Below, piece by piece: positions 1 to 7,360 of a DNA stretch of 37,064 bases. A model generated the notes under the pieces. That model was not told the DNA's origin. It did no database searches and saw only the letters and a program-made list of their open reading frames with translations. A program made the translations under genes and the position numbers. The DNA comes from Gemmatimonadaceae bacterium (GTDB taxonomy: Bacteria > Gemmatimonadota > Gemmatimonadetes > Gemmatimonadales > Gemmatimonadaceae), in the NCBI GenBank assembly GCA_025928335.1, contig JAICJQ010000017.1, forward strand, positions 1 through 37,064, read 5' to 3'. Numbering within the stretch: the first letter of the stretch is position 1; every line of letters starts with the position of its first letter.

Positions 1-120
1 CAGAACGCGGCGTCGATCGCGGGCCTCCTGCTCACGACCGAAGCGTTGGTCGTCGAGAAGAAGGAAGACAAGCCGGCCGCGGGTGGACCGCCGGGCGGCG
101 GCATGGGCGGCATGTACTAA
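1..120 (+). CDS. groL: Chaperonin GroEL, C-terminal end only (cut by window start)
   Basis: Frame 1 reads 39 residues to a TAA stop and ends in the Gly/Met-rich tail [12 protein letters not shown]. It is preceded by the segment [17 protein letters not shown], which is diagnostic of the end of the GroEL equatorial domain. GroEL is the cytoplasmic ATP-driven folding chamber. The flexible GGM tail projects into the cavity, and the tail ending in Tyr is within normal family variation. The rest of the gene lies upstream of the window. A strong hairpin follows the stop, so the chaperonin transcript probably ends here and does not run into padR. Confidence 0.95.
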   Translation, partial: QNAASIAGLLLTTEALVVEKKEDKPAAGGPPGGGMGGMY

Positions 121-140
121 GCCGTTCGTTCAGGAAGGAG

Positions 141-175
141 AAACGGGCTGCCGAAAGGCGGCCCGTTTCGTTTCT
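141..175 (+). terminator. Rho-independent terminator after groEL
   Basis: Arms 141-152 and 157-168 form a 12-bp stem (outer arm AAACGGGC with GCCCGTTT, inner TGCC with GGCG including one U-G pair). The loop is a stable GAAA tetraloop, followed by the T-rich CGTTTCT. It sits 21 nt after the groEL stop codon. Confidence 0.85.
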
Positions 176-195
176 GCAGAATGTTTCCTGACGCG

Positions 196-226
196 TTGAA
201 ACCGGCGCGGATTGCGGCCGTATGAT
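196..226 (+). promoter_or_regulatory. Probable promoter of padR-permease pair
   Basis: A TTGAAA -35-like hexamer lies at 196-201 and a TATGAT -10-like hexamer at 221-226, with a longish 19-nt spacer, about 28 nt before the chosen padR ATG. The -10 hexamer is embedded in the left arm of the inverted repeat at 221-239. That placement is what an autoregulated repressor gene would show. Assignment is by eye only. Confidence 0.5.
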
Positions 227-239
227 GGATTACATCATA
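221..239. promoter_or_regulatory. Perfect inverted repeat, likely PadR operator
   Basis: TATGATG (221-227), a 5-nt spacer, then CATCATA (233-239) form a perfect 7+5+7 dyad. It is AT-rich in a GC-rich region, covers the -10 box and ends 14 nt before the padR start. PadR-family dimers bind dyads of about this size in their own promoters. That this one is the operator is inferred from position and symmetry. Confidence 0.6.
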
Positions 240-253
240 TTGTCCGCGAACCC

Positions 254-601
254 ATGCCTTCGCCCACCAGCTTCCTTCCGCTCAAACCCGTCGAGCTGCA
301 CCTCCTGCTGGCGCTGTCCGACGGCGATCTCCACGGCTACGGGCTCACGCTCGCCGTCGCCGAGCGCAGCGACGGCCTGATTCGGCTCGCGCCTGGGAAC
401 CTCTATCAGGTTCTCAAGCGGCTTCTGACGGATGGTCTGGTCGCCGAAGCGCCGCGCTCGGCGTCCAACGACGACAGCCGCCGTCGTCTCTATCGGCTCA
501 CCGCGCTCGGCGGCCGCGTGGCGGCGGCGGAGCTCGAGCGCCTGCGAGCGCTCACCTCGTCGGCGACGGCGAAAGCGCTGCAGCGCAAGTGGGCGACATG
601 A
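254..601 (+). CDS. PadR family transcriptional regulator
   Basis: The 115-aa protein is a single PadR-type winged helix. The motifs are a leading hydrophobic helix (ELHLLLALSDG), the PadR signature HGYGLTLAVAERS, the recognition segment APGNLYQVLKRLLTDGLV, and a wing (DDSRRRLYRLTALGG) followed by the dimerisation helix. ATG 254 is preferred over the in-frame ATG at 212, because the latter lies upstream of the -10 box and would add residues absent from the family. The stop overlaps the permease start as ATGA (598-601), so the two are translationally coupled. PadR-ADOP pairs are common in Acidobacteria and Gemmatimonadota, where the regulator is thought to control the adjacent permease. The ligand is unknown. 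Confidence 0.9.
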   Translation: MPSPTSFLPLKPVELHLLLALSDGDLHGYGLTLAVAERSDGLIRLAPGNLYQVLKRLLTDGLVAEAPRSASNDDSRRRLYRLTALGGRVAAAELERLRALTSSATAKALQRKWAT

Positions 602-3288
602 TCCGCACAATCGCCTCGCGAGCCGCTTGCCGCGCGTTTGCCGCGCTCGTCCGATTCTACCCAGTCGAATTTCGCCGCCGCTTCGGCGACGACATGCGGT
701 CGCTCTTCGACGACCAGCTCCTGGACGCCGAGCGCGCCGGCGGCGTCGGCGTCGCCCGGTTTCTCGTACGCACGTTCACCGCGACTGTCGCGAGCATCGG
801 CGGGGCCTGGTGGGACCTCGTCGCGCCGGCCCACGTATCACGCACTCGGTCTCGAGGAGATGGCATGACAGCGAACATCGGCTCCGACGTCCGGTACGCA
901 GCGCGCAGTCTGCGCAAACAGCCGCTCTTCACGCTGGTCGCGATCGGGGTCATCGCGATCGGAACAGGCGCCGTGACGACGATCGCGAGCGCGATCAACT
1001 CGATGATTCTGCGACCGATTCCGGGCGCGACGGATCCGGATCGGCTCATCGCGTTCGATCGGCGAAGCGACGACGGACGCCAAGGGGCATCGGTCTCCTA
1101 CCATCTGTATGAGCGGCTGCGCGATCGGTCTCACATGCTGGCGGGCGTCGCGGCATGGAGCAAGGCGGACATGACGCTCTCGATGGGCAGCGCGGGGACC
1201 ATGGTCGCGGGCAATGTCGTGAGCGGGAACTACTTCTCGGTCCTCGGACTTCGGCCGGCGGCGGGCCGCTTCTTTCTCCGCGAAGAAGACGATGTGCCGG
1301 TGGCGCACCCGGTCGTCGTCGTGTCGTACCTGTACTGGACAGTCAACCTGGGCCGTGACCGCAGTGCGATCGGGAAACCGCTATGGGTGAACGGGAATCA
1401 GTACACACTCGTCGGCGTCGCACCGAAGGGTTTTCATGGTGTGTTCTCGCCGATACGCGTCGACGCGTGGGCTCCGCTCGCGATGCAGCCATGGCTTCGG
1501 CCGCAACGCGATCTCGCGGACCAGCCGTGGCTCTGGACGTTCGGGCGCTTGCGCGCGGGCGCGACACGCGACGCGGCGCGCACGGAGCTCTCGTCGATCA
1601 TCGCCGCGCACGCGGTCGAGACGGGGCTCGTACGGGAGTACACGAAGGCACGCGTCTGGACCGGCTTCAGTTTGCCGGAGGACGCGCATGTGATGTTCCT
1701 ATCCTTCGCGGCGGTGCTCCTCGGCGCGGCGGGGCTGGTGCTCGTCATCGCGTGCGTGAACGTCGCGTCCATGCTCTCGGCGCGCGCGATGGCGCGACGC
1801 CGCGAGATGGCGGTGCGCGCCGCGCTGGGCGCCGGACGCGCGCGGCTGGTGCGTCAGCTGCTCACGGAAAGCGTCATGCTCTCGGGGGCGGGAGCGATTG
1901 CCGGCGTTGGCGTGGCGTGGATCGCGTCGTCGCTGCTCGAGTCGCTGCCGTTGCCCGCCGACCAGTCGTTCGTACTCGAGCTCACGCCTGATCCGCGCGT
2001 GCTGGCGTTCGCCGCGCTGCTGTCGATCGTGACGGGTATCGTCTTTGGGCTCGCCCCGGCGCTTCGCGGCACGAGCGCCGACGTCGCCACGCGTCTCCGC
2101 GAAAACAGCGCGGCGAGCGCCGGCGGCAAGCGGCGCGCGGGCAACGCCCTCATCGTCGCCCAACTCGCGCTGGCGCTCACGCTGCTCGTCACGGCAGGGC
2201 TTTTTGCGCGGTCGCTCGTCGCCGGAACGTCGATCGATCCCGGTTTTGAGACGGCGCACGTCGCGACGATACGTATGAACACGGAAGCATGGGGGTACAC
2301 GCCGGACCAAGGGCGTGCGTTCTATGGTGCGCTTCGCCGACGGGTCGCGGCGCTGCCGGGCGTCGACGCGGTGTCGTCGACGACCGTGGTGCCGCTCGCG
2401 GCCCAGGGCAGTTCGACACGGATCGACGCCAGCGCGTTCGGCCAAAGCCCGAAGTTCACGGTCTCGAGATCGGACATCGATCCGGGATACTTCACGGTGC
2501 TCGGCATTCCGATCGCGCGAGGGCGGGCGATCGAGGCGACGGACGACGAGCGCGCCGCGCCGGTCGTCGTGATCAATGAAACGCTCGAACGCCGGCTCAC
2601 GGCGTCGAGCGGCGGAACCGCGGTCGGCCGAACGTTCGGGCTCGGCTCGCGGCACGTCACGGTGGTAGGCGTCGCTCGGGACGCCAAGTACGACGACCTC
2701 ATCGCGACGCCGCCGGTCGTCTTCGTTCCGCTCGCGCAGCAATGGACGCCGACACAGACGATGCTCGTTCGCACAAAGAGCTCGCCGAGTGCGCTGGCGC
2801 CGGCGCTCGATCGTGTCGTGACCGAGATCGATCCGCGAGCGCCGCACCCGGTGGTCGTGCCGATGGATGCCGCGACATCGGTCGCCTTGCTGCCGCAGCG
2901 TGTCGCCGGCGGATTCACCGCCGTTCTCGGGCTCATCGGACTGGTGCTCGCGTCCGTGGGACTGTACGGGACAATCGCGTACTCGGTCGGACGCCGCACG
3001 CGCGAGATCGGCATTCGCGTCGCGCTGGGCGCGCACTCAACGACGGTCCTCGCGATGATCCTGCGTGAAGGGATGCTGCTCGCGTCGCTCGGGCTGGTGA
3101 TCGGCCTCGGTCTCGCCGCGGCGGTAACGCGGTTCGTGAGCAGCTATCTGGTCGGCGTGAGGGCGCTCGATGCGCTGACGTTTGGGTCGATGGCAGCGCT
3201 GCTCACACTCGTCGCCTTGGCGGCGAGTTACATCCCCGCGCGTCGCGCGGCAGCAATCGATCCAGTGCGCGCGCTCAAGATGGAGTAG
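598..3288 (+). CDS. ADOP-type ABC transporter permease (FtsX/MacB duplicated, orphan)
   Basis: This 896-aa inner-membrane protein has an N-terminal cytoplasmic prefix (FYPVEFRRRFGDDMRSLF, residues about 20-40). Two MacB-like halves follow, each with a TM helix, a periplasmic MacB_PCD domain and an FtsX three-helix domain. The first TM is near residues 110-135 (LFTLVAIGVIAIGTGAVTT) and the first FtsX block near 365-485, including the coupling segment RRREMAVRAALGAGRARLVR. The second half begins with ALIVAQLALALTLLVTAG and ends in a final FtsX block with RTREIGIRVALGAHSTTV and the classic tail ARRAAAIDPVRALKME. ATG 598 is chosen over GTG 589 because of the ATGA overlap with padR. No ABC ATPase lies beside it, which is usual for this 'orphan duplicated' family. 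The substrate is unknown. Confidence 0.93.
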   Translation: MIRTIASRAACRAFAALVRFYPVEFRRRFGDDMRSLFDDQLLDAERAGGVGVARFLVRTFTATVASIGGAWWDLVAPAHVSRTRSRGDGMTANIGSDVRYAARSLRKQPLFTLVAIGVIAIGTGAVTTIASAINSMILRPIPGATDPDRLIAFDRRSDDGRQGASVSYHLYERLRDRSHMLAGVAAWSKADMTLSMGSAGTMVAGNVVSGNYFSVLGLRPAAGRFFLREEDDVPVAHPVVVVSYLYWTVNLGRDRSAIGKPLWVNGNQYTLVGVAPKGFHGVFSPIRVDAWAPLAMQPWLRPQRDLADQPWLWTFGRLRAGATRDAARTELSSIIAAHAVETGLVREYTKARVWTGFSLPEDAHVMFLSFAAVLLGAAGLVLVIACVNVASMLSARAMARRREMAVRAALGAGRARLVRQLLTESVMLSGAGAIAGVGVAWIASSLLESLPLPADQSFVLELTPDPRVLAFAALLSIVTGIVFGLAPALRGTSADVATRLRENSAASAGGKRRAGNALIVAQLALALTLLVTAGLFARSLVAGTSIDPGFETAHVATIRMNTEAWGYTPDQGRAFYGALRRRVAALPGVDAVSSTTVVPLAAQGSSTRIDASAFGQSPKFTVSRSDIDPGYFTVLGIPIARGRAIEATDDERAAPVVVINETLERRLTASSGGTAVGRTFGLGSRHVTVVGVARDAKYDDLIATPPVVFVPLAQQWTPTQTMLVRTKSSPSALAPALDRVVTEIDPRAPHPVVVPMDAATSVALLPQRVAGGFTAVLGLIGLVLASVGLYGTIAYSVGRRTREIGIRVALGAHSTTVLAMILREGMLLASLGLVIGLGLAAAVTRFVSSYLVGVRALDALTFGSMAALLTLVALAASYIPARRAAAIDPVRALKME

Positions 3289-3292
3289 TGCG

Positions 3293-3323
3293 AAAAAAAG
3301 GGGCGCCGGAATCGGCACCCCTT
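3293..3323 (-). terminator. Rho-independent terminator of the minus-strand lipoprotein gene
   Basis: Arms 3298-3307 and 3314-3323 pair around a 6-nt loop. The single C/A mismatch seen on the plus strand becomes a G-U pair in minus-strand RNA, giving an uninterrupted 10-bp stem. It is followed on the minus strand by seven or more T (plus-strand A-run 3293-3299). It lies 20 nt past the stop of the lipoprotein gene and just after the stop of the converging permease. The direction of the U-tract shows it mainly serves the minus strand. Confidence 0.8.
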
Positions 3324-3342
3324 CGATCCGTGAAACGGCGGC

Positions 3343-3822
3343 TTACTGCGTCTTCGTCGCCTCCCATTTTACCTTCGACACCACCGAATCCGGCTTCGAC
3401 GCGAGCACAGAGACGACCGTGCCCGCCCACTTGTTGCCCGACAGCCGGCCCATGACGTGATCGATCAGCTTCGGGGACTTGGGCGGAGTCGGTGGCGTGT
3501 GGGCGGCCGACACCCACGTGACGCTGTCGGCGCCGCTCAGCGTATAGGTGTAATCGACGGTGTCCTTCGGGGCCGCCGAGTTCACGCACTTCGACACGCT
3601 GCTGCCGGCGGCGGTCGTGCAGACGAACGTCGAGACGACCGAATCGTTGGGAGGCGCCATGATCTTGCCGCTGACGGTACCCACGAGATCGGCCGCCGTG
3701 AGGGCCGCGGGAGCCGCCGGGGCGGCGGCAGCCGCGGGCGCGGCGGAATCGGGCTTTGGGGTTTCGTTCTTGGCGCACGCAACGAGGGATACGGCTGCGA
3801 TGAGCAGTCCAGCTTTACGCAT
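3343..3822 (-). CDS. Small secreted lipoprotein of unknown function
   Basis: This 159-aa protein begins with a clear lipoprotein signal, MRKAGLLIAAVSLVAC, with lipobox LVAC and Cys16. An Ala/Pro-rich linker (DSAAPAAAAAPAAPAA) follows, then a domain starting DLVGTVSGKIMAPPNDSVV that ends in KVKWEATKTQ. The domain is rich in Thr/Ser/Val and probably all-beta, with two cysteines (FVCTT and SKCVN) that could form a disulfide. ATG 3822 is chosen because the signal peptide starts there and an AGAGG-like ribosome site lies just upstream. The same frame runs on into the decayed gene upstream only because no stop intervenes. I do not recognise the domain. Confidence 0.8.
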   Translation of the reverse strand: MRKAGLLIAAVSLVACAKNETPKPDSAAPAAAAAPAAPAALTAADLVGTVSGKIMAPPNDSVVSTFVCTTAAGSSVSKCVNSAAPKDTVDYTYTLSGADSVTWVSAAHTPPTPPKSPKLIDHVMGRLSGNKWAGTVVSVLASKPDSVVSKVKWEATKTQ

Positions 3823-3959
3823 AAAGCCTCTGATGGAGAGTGGTGAATGGGCGAGCGGCTGCGACAGCCCGAAGCATTCGGCACTATCAATCTGCACGAT
3901 CCAGGCGCTCGCGCCAGATGGCGCGGCAATGCCGGGTGGGCGGCTCAATAGCGCAGCAA

Positions 3960-4835
3960 GCGATTGACTGAAGCGCAGCTCACCGACGGAGCGCTTGAAG
4001 TCGGTGCGGCGGACGAAGCCGACTTCCGGATTGAAGTTCTTGCCGACGACGAGGGACTCGCCGCGTGCTCCATAGCGGTCCGCGTTATAGTCGTATCGGC
4101 CCTGGTAGCTCTGATCGTTGCCGTCGCGGCCGGTCGTCGCGGTGCGTGTCCAGTGGACCGCGGCCGTGACGTTGTCGAAGAACGAGAAGGTGCCGTCCAC
4201 GCCGAACGCCTGATTCGACCCGCTGTCCGAGGCGGCCAGTGACCGATTGGACGCCATGACGCCGATCGCGCTGCGTTTGAAGATATCGCGCTTCACCCGC
4301 GCCACGGTGAAGTTGGTTGGCCGTGTGAGCGAGACGGCTTCGTCCCCGGTCTGGATGTTCATCAGGCGCCGCTCGAGAAAAAAGTCGCGCTTCTCGGGGA
4401 AAAAGAGACTGAACCGCGTGAGGGTTCACCTGCTGCTCGTCGATCTCGACCTGCGCGAAGTCTGTGTTGTACGTGAAATCCGCGGTGAGGTTCGGCGTGA
4501 TGCCATACTTCATGTCGCCGTAGATGTATTCGTTTTCGTAGGCGATCCAGAACTCGCTTCGCTCCGTCATCAGCTCCATGTAGTTCGGCGTGACCTGAAT
4601 CAGGCCGCCGAAGGGCTTCTCGCGGGCGTAGACCTCTTCGTCGAGACGACCATCGAGCTTGAAGGGGACGTGAGCTTGATGGCGCGCACCGTGGCTTGCC
4701 CGACGACGCGCGCGTGATGACTTCCGGCGCGATCGGACGCGGTGGGCCGTCGATCTCGGCGCGCGACTGGGCACGAGGCTGGACGGCGCACGTGACGAGG
4801 AGAATAGCGATGGAACGGCCGGTGGGATGCCTCAT
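3960..4835 (-). pseudogene. Decayed DUF5916 / CBM9-like outer-membrane protein gene
   Basis: Recognisable blocks of one family lie in order but in different frames. They are a signal peptide (MRHPTGRSIAILLVTCAVQP, from ATG 4835), a CBM9-like start (FKLDGRLDEEVYAREKPFGG), RSEFWIAYENEYIY, the family hallmark KYGITPNLTADFTYNTDFAQ then VEIDEQQVN, and later NIQTGDEAVSLTRPTNFTVA and YDYNADRYGARGE with NFNPEVGFVRR. At least two frameshifts separate them (after PIAPEVITRASS and after DEQQVN). Two stretches normally present are missing: most of the CBM9/middle domain between YENEYIY and GDMKYG, and a part before NIQTGD. Intact members are roughly 700-900 aa; under 300 codons remain. The 3' limit is approximate, since similarity fades near 3960 at KRSVGELRFS. 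Confidence 0.85.
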
Positions 4836-4910
4836 GCCGTGATGCGGTGCGGTAGGCTTGCGTCGCCCCAATGATCCCCGGAAACGCGGCAAATCGGAAG
4901 CGTTGCTTGC

Positions 4911-4937
4911 GCGAAATGGGGTCTGACCCTATTTCGC
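4911..4937. repeat. GGGGTC-T-GACCCC palindrome, copy 1
   Basis: Arms 4911-4923 (GCGAAATGGGGTC) and 4925-4937 (GACCCTATTTCGC) flank a single T. They pair over 13 bp with one G-T position. It lies between the decayed DUF5916 gene and the DUF1028 gene, ending 23 nt before the latter's ATG. It belongs to the same family as the copies near 8091 and 30072-30121. Confidence 0.8.
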
Positions 4938-4960
4938 ATTGTCTCGCAACCAACCCAAAC

Positions 4961-5809
4961 ATGCGTCCTCTCCTTCGATGGCTCGTTGTCGCGCTGCTCG
5001 CGGGCGCGCTGGGGCCGAGCGTGGCGCGCGCCACGTGGTCCGTCATCGCCGTCGACCTGAGCACTGGACGCATCGTGATCGCGTCGGCGACCTGCGTCGA
5101 TCGCGACGACGCGTTCCTGAAGGGCGTGCAGGCGGTCGTCGTGCCGGGAAAGGGCATCGCCGCCTGTCAGGCCGGCGTGGACAACACGCATGCGAATCAG
5201 ATGCTCGTGTTCGCCGAGCTTCAAAAGGGCACCGAGCCGGAGAAGATCATCGAACTGCTTTCAGCCGACCCGGCGTTTCAGTCTCGGCAGTTCGGCATCC
5301 TGGATCTGCAAGGTCGCAGCGCCGGGCACTCCGGCCTGTCCAACGGCTACGTCACCCAGGACATCCAGGGCCGCGTCCCCGGAACGCAGATCTACTACTC
5401 GATCCAGGGGAACATCCTGCGGCCCGGCGAAGTCGTTCCCAAAGCAGTGCAGGCCTTTCTCTCGACGAATGGCGCCATCACCGATCGCGTCATGGCGGCG
5501 ATGGAGGCAGCAGACGCAGCGGGCGGCGACAGCCGGTGCAATTGTCCGCCGCCGCCCGAAGACGGTTCGGCGCCGGCGATCCCCTGCGACAGCAAGACGG
5601 CGCACGTCGCGTACATCCTGATGGCCGAGCGGAACGACACGAACGGGGACTCGCACAACAACGGCAAGTACACCATGTATCTCACGGTGAACCAACCGGC
5701 GCAAGGCGGACCGAACGCGATCAAGGCGGGCGAGAACCTCAATCCGGTGAAGACGCTGCGCATGCGCTACGACGCCTGGCGGAAACTCCAACCGGCGTCG
5801 TTCAAGTGA
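4961..5809 (+). CDS. DUF1028 family protein, predicted secreted Ntn-hydrolase
   Basis: This 282-aa protein has a signal peptide (MRPLLRWLVVALLAGALGPS, ending ARA) followed directly by TWSVIAVDLSTGRIVIASAT. That is the conserved opening of DUF1028, a family predicted to have the Ntn-hydrolase fold. Other family blocks are VVPGKGIAACQAGVDN, GILDLQGRSAGHSG and the C-terminal VNPVKTLR-like LNPVKTLRMRYDAW. If the signal is cut after ARA, Thr becomes the mature N-terminus, as an Ntn nucleophile would require; this is inference. ATG 4961 is used because it starts the signal peptide. A Cys-Pro-rich insert (CNCPPPPEDGSAPAIPC) could hold disulfides. The stop overlaps the next gene's GTG start as GTGA. 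Confidence 0.85.
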   Translation: MRPLLRWLVVALLAGALGPSVARATWSVIAVDLSTGRIVIASATCVDRDDAFLKGVQAVVVPGKGIAACQAGVDNTHANQMLVFAELQKGTEPEKIIELLSADPAFQSRQFGILDLQGRSAGHSGLSNGYVTQDIQGRVPGTQIYYSIQGNILRPGEVVPKAVQAFLSTNGAITDRVMAAMEAADAAGGDSRCNCPPPPEDGSAPAIPCDSKTAHVAYILMAERNDTNGDSHNNGKYTMYLTVNQPAQGGPNAIKAGENLNPVKTLRMRYDAWRKLQPASFK

Positions 5810-6450
5810 CACGCGGCGCGACACAGCTGTTGCGCGCATTGCCGACTGTCTTCGCATTGGTCACCCTCGCCCGAGGCGTCCACGCGCAGAATCCGCCGGC
5901 AGGCGCGCCCGCTGGGCAGCGAGGCCGCGGGGGCGGCGGCGGACGTGGTCGCGCGATCCAGGTCATGACACTGACCTCGAGCGGATTTACCGATGGCGGC
6001 GTAATTCCGACGAAGTACGCCCAACCTGGCGCGGAGGCGTCGCCGCCGCTCGCCTGGAGCGGTGTGCCGGACAGCAACGTCGTGAGCTTTGCCCTCGTCG
6101 TGCACGACCTCGACGCCGCGGGCAACAGCGGCGACGATCTCTTGCATTGGCTCGTTTGGAACATCCCCGCGGCGTCGCGATCATTACCGGAGGGGATGCC
6201 GCAGGGACCGCAACTCGGCGATGGCGCGCGGCAGATCAGCGTGAGCGGCCCATACTATCGCGGCCCAGCGGCGCCGGCGACCGGGCCGACCCACCACTAT
6301 CTGTTCGAGCTGTACGCTCTCGACGCAACGATCGACGTACCACCCGTCGGCGCGGCACCACCGGCGACGCGAGCCGCAGTGATGGCGGCGATGACAGGAC
6401 ATGTGCGCGGCAAAGCGGTGCTCCTCGGAACGTTCAGGCGAAAATCGTAA
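5806..6450 (+). CDS. YbhB/YbcL (PEBP) family protein, secreted
   Basis: The 214-aa protein starts at GTG 5806, which overlaps the DUF1028 stop (GTGA), and opens with a signal peptide (LLRALPTVFALVTLARGVHA). A Gly/Arg-rich linker (QRGRGGGGGRGRAI) follows, then a complete phosphatidylethanolamine-binding-protein fold. The conserved blocks are SSGFTDGGVIPTKYAQPG, SPPLAWSGVPD, FALVVHDLDA (the family DPDAP region), HWLVWNIPA and the ligand-site segment GPTHHYLFELYALD. PEBP proteins bind anionic phosphoester ligands; the role of bacterial YbhB is not settled. Export to the periplasm is inferred from the signal sequence. The reading frame continues upstream through the DUF1028 gene, but that part is a shadow. 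Confidence 0.88.
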   Translation: MTRGATQLLRALPTVFALVTLARGVHAQNPPAGAPAGQRGRGGGGGRGRAIQVMTLTSSGFTDGGVIPTKYAQPGAEASPPLAWSGVPDSNVVSFALVVHDLDAAGNSGDDLLHWLVWNIPAASRSLPEGMPQGPQLGDGARQISVSGPYYRGPAAPATGPTHHYLFELYALDATIDVPPVGAAPPATRAAVMAAMTGHVRGKAVLLGTFRRKS

Positions 6451-6461
6451 CACCACGCATC

Positions 6462-7106
6462 GTGCAACCACCGCTCGACGCCATCGCCGTGCGCATCCTT
6501 GGCGCGCTGGTCGAAAAGGAAATCACGACGCCCGACAACTACCCGTTGTCGCTCAACGCACTCGTCGCCGCGTGCAATCAGACGTCGGCTCGCGAGCCGG
6601 TGATGAGTCTCGACGAGGGTACGGTCAACAAGACCGTGAACGATTTGCGCCACCGCGCGCTCGTCCGGGCTGTGCAGCAGAGCGGTTCACGCGTGCTGAA
6701 GTTTCGCCACCTCATGGTCGAGTCGTTCAATCTCGACGGTCCCGAGCTCGCGGCGATGTGCGTATTGATGTTGCGCGGACCGCAGACTCCAGGCGAAATC
6801 AAGGGGCGCAGCAACCGGCTGTTCGATTTTCCGGATCTCGAGAGAGTCGAGTCGACGCTCGATGCGCTGATCAATCGCCAGACGCCGCTCGTCGCGCGCT
6901 TGCCGCGTCGTTCCGGGCAGAAGGACAGTCGCTACGCGCATCTGCTCTCGGGGGACGCTCCGGTCGACGTTCCGGATGCGGTGACGGCGAGCTTCGTCGC
7001 CGAGAGTGGGCGTCTCGAGGCGCTCGAGCAGGCGGTAAACTCACTGCGCGCGGAGCTGGTCGATCTTCGCACGCAACTCGATGAGTTTCGGCGGCAGTTT
7101 CAGTAG
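6462..7106 (+). CDS. YceH family protein (DUF480), winged-helix
   Basis: This 214-aa cytoplasmic protein matches YceH from end to end. It has ILGALVEKEITTPDNYPLSL, then NALVAACNQTSAREPVM, TVNKTVNDLRHRALV, MCVLMLRGPQTPGEIKGRSN and LINRQTPLVARLPRRSGQKD. It ends in a helical, probably coiled-coil, tail (LEALEQAVNSLRAELVDLRT). The family has two winged-helix domains and no established biochemical role. GTG 6462 is chosen because it puts the family start (usually about 10 residues before the LVEKE motif) right after the upstream stop, 11 nt away. Its 3' end overlaps the converging 86-aa ORF by 7 nt. Confidence 0.92.
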   Translation: MQPPLDAIAVRILGALVEKEITTPDNYPLSLNALVAACNQTSAREPVMSLDEGTVNKTVNDLRHRALVRAVQQSGSRVLKFRHLMVESFNLDGPELAAMCVLMLRGPQTPGEIKGRSNRLFDFPDLERVESTLDALINRQTPLVARLPRRSGQKDSRYAHLLSGDAPVDVPDAVTASFVAESGRLEALEQAVNSLRAELVDLRTQLDEFRRQFQ

Positions 7107-7360
7107 TTCAAGTCGACGAGATCAGAGACCGTCGCGGGAGCGGCGCTCAGTTCGTTCAGAACGCCGATGACGAATTGTCGATCGCTTTCGGTCGCCTGGC
7201 TGCCCTCGCGCGTGATGACGATCGCTGTGCCACCGTGGCTGGCGTCGACCTCCAAACCATGTGCCGTCAATCGTTCAGTGAGCGCGTGAGCAAGGGCCGA
7301 CGCGTTCTGGGTCGGGCCCGACGTGACGATGAACCCGAACCTCGGGCATGCGGCGGTCAT
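7100..7360 (-). CDS. Small hypothetical protein coupled to the PP-loop gene
   Basis: The 86-aa ORF starts at an ATG (7360) that overlaps the upstream PP-loop gene stop as ATGA, a strong sign that it is translated. The sequence opens MTAACPRFGFIVTSGPTQN, contains an amphipathic helix (ASALAHALTERLTAHGLEV), then a beta-like GGTAIVITREGSQ and a final helix NELSAAPATVSDL. It has no signal peptide or TM segment and looks like a compact alpha/beta cytoplasmic protein. I do not recognise a family. Coupling suggests a partner or accessory of the preceding ligase. Confidence 0.6.
   Translation of the reverse strand: MTAACPRFGFIVTSGPTQNASALAHALTERLTAHGLEVDASHGGTAIVITREGSQATESDRQFVIGVLNELSAAPATVSDLVDLNY

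Noticed and set aside
1699-3036. 445-aa minus-strand open frame inside the ADOP permease
   Set aside because: Arg/His-rich shadow of a strongly supported permease; no start site, no motif.
598-3288. Looked for an ABC ATPase near the permease to call a MacAB/Lol-type operon
   Set aside because: No Walker A/B protein lies beside it in the window. ADOP permeases are normally orphan, so a complete ABC operon cannot be claimed.
4939-6450. 503-aa frame that covers both DUF1028 and YbhB genes
   Set aside because: Only the part from GTG 5806 has a signal peptide and PEBP motifs; the first 289 codons are out of frame with DUF1028 and have no motif.
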